Shown: one piece after another, positions 60,659-64,000 of the stretch | Numbering within the stretch: position 1 is the first letter of the stretch | Layout of the letters: each line of letters opens with the position of its first letter | DNA from: Propionibacteriales bacterium | Lineage (GTDB): Bacteria > Actinomycetota > Actinomycetes > Propionibacteriales > Nocardioidaceae | NCBI GenBank assembly: GCA_009377795.1 | Contig: WHTJ01000002.1 | Coordinates: 62,001-126,000 of the forward strand | DNA: 64,000 nucleotides | Direction: 5' to 3' | The notes under the pieces: generated by a model | What the model saw: the letters and a program-made list of their open reading frames with translations, nothing else | Databases searched by the model: none | Told to the model about the DNA's origin: nothing | Made by a program: the position numbers and the translations under genes

Positions 60659-62116
60659 ATGGACGCCTTGAGACCCAGATCCGTTTTGAACGTCGCCGCG
60701 ATCGCCGTCGTGTTGCCACTGGCCCTGGCCGGTGTGGCCGGGGCGCAGCAGGCGGAGCCGGGGGACGTGGGCAGGGTTGCGGAACACGAGAACGTACAAC
60801 TGGTCGGGCACGATGCCCTGCAAGGGCGCCGCGCCTACCAGCCGATCATCGAGCAACAGGGTGATCGCCACATCGCCTACGTCGGGCATCACGGAGGAGA
60901 GGCCGAGAACCCACTGACCGGACAGGTCGAGCCGAACGGTGTCTCGATCGTCGATGTGACCGATCCACGACAGCCGGAGTACCTGCATCACCTCGCGGCG
61001 CACAGCGGCGAGAACCAGTCCCAGATGGTTCAGACGTGCCCGGGCGCCGAGCTACCGGGAGGCGACCCCGGTACGTTCTACCTGCTTCGCACGAACGGCG
61101 TCGACGGGCACGACATCTATGACGTGACCGACCCTTCCGATCCCACCCTGGTGACCAGTGTGGTGACCGGGCTGGTCGACACCCACAAGAGCTGGTGGGA
61201 GTGCTCGACCGGAATCGGCTACCTGGTGTCCGGCGTTCCCGCCTGGGGGACGGACCGCATGCTGCAGGTGTTCGACCTCAGCGACCCGGAGAACCCGGTC
61301 CACATCCGGGACTTCGGCCTGCCGGGCACGCAACCGGGTGAGGACTCGAACGGCCGTCGCGCAACGGAGCTGCACGAGCCGCTGTACCTCGACGGCAAGG
61401 TTTACATCGGGTACGGCACGCACGCGGACGGGATCCTGCAGATCCTGGACAACGACGAGCTGCTGAACGGAGACTTCGACCCGAAGTGGCCCACCGACGA
61501 GCAGCTGCTGGCGCCGCAGATCGCCCGGCTGGACTGGCCGGACTACCAGGGTGTTCACACCACGATCCCGTTGCTGGGAATGGACGTGCCGCAGTTCGCG
61601 GACTTCAACCAAGGCAGTCCACGGGACTTCGTGGCGGTGATCAACGAGGCCGGGGAGAACAAGTGCGACGAGGGGATGCACCAGTTCACGTACATGACGG
61701 ACGTGACCGATGACGCGCATCCGATCCCGATCTCGTCGTACGCCGTCCCAGAGGACGAAGGGGACTTCTGCGAGCGTGGCGGTCGCTTCGGCGCCCACTC
61801 GACACAGTGGAATCTCACCGAGAACCACTACCGGAACCGCGTGCTGTGGGTGTCCTACTTCAACGCGGGCGTCCGCGCGCTCGATGTCCGGGATCCGTAC
61901 GACATGGAGGATGTCGGCCACTTCATCCCGGAGGTCACGGACACCACCATGCCCACCGGCGGCGAGACGGTGATCCAGACCAACAATGTCGAGGTGGATG
62001 ACCGGGGCTTCGTCTACATCGCCGATCGGGCCGGCACGGGCATGCACGTGCTCTACCCGACCGGTGAGCTGAGGAGAATGACGAACCTTCCGCCGCTTAC
62101 GCAGAACCCGAACTGA
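60659..62116 (+). CDS. Secreted LVIVD-repeat (beta-propeller-like) protein
   Basis: 485 residues. ATG at 60659 with GAGGAGG upstream gives a Sec signal peptide (hydrophobic NVAAIAVVLPLALAGVAGA, cut after AGA). The mature protein has LVIVD-type repeats: GVSIVDVTDPRQPEYLHHL, HDIYDVTDPSDPTLVTSV, MLQVFDLSDPENPVHIRDF and GVRALDVRDPYDMEDVGHF, each ending a beta-propeller-like blade. Several His and Trp residues (SWWECSTG, HSTQWNL) lie between. Such proteins are extracellular, with binding or enzymatic roles unknown. Monocistronic. The 271-bp gap after it holds only the conserved HNH 3' flank. Confidence 0.88.
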   Translation: MDALRPRSVLNVAAIAVVLPLALAGVAGAQQAEPGDVGRVAEHENVQLVGHDALQGRRAYQPIIEQQGDRHIAYVGHHGGEAENPLTGQVEPNGVSIVDVTDPRQPEYLHHLAAHSGENQSQMVQTCPGAELPGGDPGTFYLLRTNGVDGHDIYDVTDPSDPTLVTSVVTGLVDTHKSWWECSTGIGYLVSGVPAWGTDRMLQVFDLSDPENPVHIRDFGLPGTQPGEDSNGRRATELHEPLYLDGKVYIGYGTHADGILQILDNDELLNGDFDPKWPTDEQLLAPQIARLDWPDYQGVHTTIPLLGMDVPQFADFNQGSPRDFVAVINEAGENKCDEGMHQFTYMTDVTDDAHPIPISSYAVPEDEGDFCERGGRFGAHSTQWNLTENHYRNRVLWVSYFNAGVRALDVRDPYDMEDVGHFIPEVTDTTMPTGGETVIQTNNVEVDDRGFVYIADRAGTGMHVLYPTGELRRMTNLPPLTQNPN

Positions 62117-62311
62117 CCCCGTTCGGAGCCGGCCAGGAGACGTGTTCATTCGTGCCGCGTATGCGGCCTGGTGTTCGACGACCAACGGATCCGCGCCGTC
62201 CTCGGCCGCCAGTAACCCCGAGCGTGGACAATGCGACGGTTGCCGGACGAGCGCGGCATCGATGGCTCGCCACAGCGGTTCCGGTCCCGTACTCCGGCAG
62301 TAGGGCGCTCT

Positions 62312-62379
62312 CATCCGTGCGGTGGCACGTTTGGTCACGGTAGGACGCCCGTGGGTGTGGCGGTGCGTGTCATGGTGAC
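62312..62379 (-). repeat. Conserved 3' flank of HNH copy B
   Basis: Reverse complement aligns with 36506-36573 over 68 bp with a few substitutions. It shows that the repeated HNH unit includes ~70 bp after the stop codon. Orientation is opposite to copy A, so the two copies form a long inverted repeat about 26 kb apart. Confidence 0.65.
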
Positions 62380-62387
62380 GGCGCCCC

Positions 62388-64000
62388 TCAGTTGAGGGCG
62401 GTCCGTTCGAGCAGGCCGCCGAGGATCCTGGCGGTGTCGGTGTCGGTGTCGAGGTCGGGCTCGCCATATGGGTCGGTGTGCTCGTCGCGGTCGTCGCGGT
62501 CGTCGCGGTCGTCGTGCTCGGCGTGTTGGGCGTGTTGGTCGCGGTCGTCGGGACTGGCGGCGTACCAGCCTCGGAGCCGGGTCTCGAGGACTCGACGTGT
62601 GGTGTCGTGGAGTCGCTGGTTGTGTTCGCGTTGGCGGTTCAAATCGTGCATCCGCAGGGCGTCCTGCACCTGCGTCGCCGACACCGGTTCCTGCCAGTGG
62701 TCTGGCCAGTCGGCGACCGGATGCGGATCCGGCCTGCTGGTGTAGACGTGTCCACTCGGATAGGACCACACGAAGGTTCCCGGTGTGGTTGGGAGAGGGT
62801 GAACCCGGGGGACTCCTTCGCCTTGTGGTGACTCTGGCACGGACGGCCGGTGTTCGCATACGACGTGGGACCGCCCAGGCTGTAGCGGATCGTGTGGTCG
62901 GTCTCCCCCACCAGTGCGGACGTGGTGCGGCCGGGAGCCGGACAGGTCCGGTCGCGGGCGACGAGTGCCCGCCCCAACGGCAGAGTCGGCTTGTACGACC
63001 GGGTGGACAAATCGATCAGGTTCCCGGCCGGGTCGGTCAGCAGCCGATACCAGGTCGAGGACGGGTCCGCAGCAATCTTGCGTATCAGCGACGCCGGAAC
63101 CGGTTCCCCGTTCAACAGTTCTCCGGGATGGTCGGAGACCCCGATCAGGGTCTGGATCGGCACCGTCACGTTGATCTGTGCCCGCACCCCACCGGACAGC
63201 ACCGGGTCGGGTTCGAGGTCTGCAGGGTGAACGTCGCCAGCTTCGAGACCGCTGGTCGGCACGGTGCAGTCGGCGCGTCCGAGGAGCAGGTCGACCGCGA
63301 TATCGGCGCGGCGCTGGTTCATCGACCGGGGATCGTCGGCACCGCCGTGGCGGGCGATCAGACTCAACCGGTGGCTGAGGGCTTCGAGCTCGGCACTGGA
63401 ATGGTGCACCACCAGATCCGCGAGGCCGTCCTCACCGCTGAACACGTGCACCGCACGGTCGGCGAACCCCTTCTGGAACCGTTCCTCCTGCTGGTCGGGT
63501 TCGGTCTCCGCGACCAGCACCCGCGCCCATCGGCCCACCTGCGCAGGCGGCGCCACCACCACCGCGTCCTCACCATCGGTGCCGAGCTTTTCGACCAGCT
63601 TGACCTCCACCACACGGATCAGGGTGTCGTCGACCAGCTTGTCCAGTCGCTGGTGATGATCCCCGCGGTGTATTCGTCGATCCGCCCCGCCGCCAACAAC
63701 CCCCAGATCCGCGGTAACCGCGTATGCAACGCCTCGGCCAGATGTAGCCGGCTGCCCAGCCGGCACCTTGATTGGGCCAGCACGGGCTGCAGCTCGGTCA
63801 ACGTCTGCGACCGGGCCCCCACCACCTCCCGATGCTCGCGGTCTTCGGCCTGTCGGCGGCGGTACAACTCGTTCATCAACGCCAACTGTTGGGCATCGTA
63901 GTGGTTGGCCCACCTCCGCGCGGTGCCGAGTGCGTCGATCAGGGAGGCGTCATCCGGCCCGGCCAGGTCAAGCCTGGCCGGGTCATGCCCGGCGGCGACC
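62388..64000 (-). pseudogene. DUF222/HNH endonuclease (13E12-repeat family), copy B, frameshifted and cut by the window end
   Basis: The frame is open at the right edge (GHDPARLDLAGPDDASLIDALGTARR...), so the 5' end lies outside. DUF222 part: LALMNELYRRRQAEDREHREVVGARSQTLTELQPVLAQSRC. Near 63648 one base seems missing (AGCGACTGG where copy A has a Glu codon), shifting the frame; the middle part then reads normally to ~62790, where a second shift occurs before TTPGTFVWSYPSGH. In the HNH, one zinc-type Cys of CPAPGC is Arg (CPAPGRTTS). The C-terminal part has a GAC/CGC-rich tandem repeat (62478-62560) coding Asp-Asp-Arg units. High identity to copy A in the opposite orientation. Most likely inactive. 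Confidence 0.8.

Noticed and set aside
1-64000. tRNA, rRNA, prophage or integrase genes that would mark an island border
   Set aside because: None seen on either strand; the only mobile-type features are the MITE-like element and the HNH repeats.

Overview
This window comes from a high-GC actinomycete. Codons are strongly G/C-biased at position 3, and GTG and TTG starts are frequent. Many genes are joined by ATGA/GTGA-type overlaps, and several promoters look leaderless. Two degenerate copies of the actinobacterial DUF222/HNH (13E12-repeat) family are also present. No rRNA, tRNA, CRISPR array or phage module was seen.

Between about 0.6 and 60.4 kb the window is almost entirely a catabolic island. 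It carries transporters, CoA-activating and CoA-transferring enzymes, aldolases/lyases, dehydrogenases, hydrolases and one GntR/FCD regulator. Layout: (1) 0-6.7 kb, the end of a polysaccharide deacetylase gene, three MmgE/PrpD paralogues, an acyl-CoA dehydrogenase and the GntR regulator. (2) 6.8-14.6 kb, two family-1 (sugar-type) ABC importers and an MFS transporter. (3) 14.8-20.8 kb, a coupled operon of M24 hydrolase, ATP/His-domain dikinase-like protein, CitE-like lyase and ADP-forming acyl-CoA synthetase. (4) 20.9-27.4 kb, a TctCBA tricarboxylate-type transporter, an isochorismatase, an alpha/beta hydrolase and a second M24 protein. (5) 27.4-34.3 kb, a CHRD protein, a frameshifted D-2-hydroxyacid dehydrogenase, a zinc ADH, two Ldh2-type dehydrogenases, a HpaI aldolase and a 3-hydroxyisobutyrate-dehydrogenase-like protein. 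(6) 34.5-36.5 kb, a MITE-like insertion next to a frameshifted HNH gene. (7) 36.7-48 kb, an operon of M24, cupin and hydrolase genes diverging from a seven-gene peptide-type ABC operon that also holds two hydrolases. (8) 48-50 kb, a self-contained MFS/ArsR pair and CsaA. (9) 50.4-60.4 kb, a ThDP enzyme, methyltransferase, aldo/keto reductase, CocE hydrolase and an operon of cyclase (frameshifted), CitE, CaiB CoA-transferase and MFS. (10) 60.6-64 kb, a secreted LVIVD-repeat protein and a second broken HNH gene running off the window.

How it works together: importers and secreted or cytosolic hydrolases would take up and open an ester, amide or lactone compound. Dehydrogenases would oxidise hydroxyacid intermediates. 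The ADP-forming synthetase and the class III CoA-transferase would make CoA thioesters, and CitE/HpaI-type enzymes would cleave them to acetyl-CoA or pyruvate-type products. Three PrpD proteins, TctABC, CaiB and CitE suggest branched di/tricarboxylates (2-methylcitrate, itaconate or citramalate type) as intermediates, but the substrate cannot be read from sequence.

The strongest unifying signal is a short AT-rich dyad (variants of ATCATGCAYGAT / ATACATGAT / TGCATCATAC) in nearly every promoter region of the island. It suggests one GntR/FCD-type regulon. Other notable points are a solute-binding lipoprotein whose two lobes are in swapped (circularly permuted) order, three M24 paralogues with stepwise loss of metal ligands, a MITE-like element inserted at a start codon, and an interspersed 25-bp repeat at gene 3' ends.
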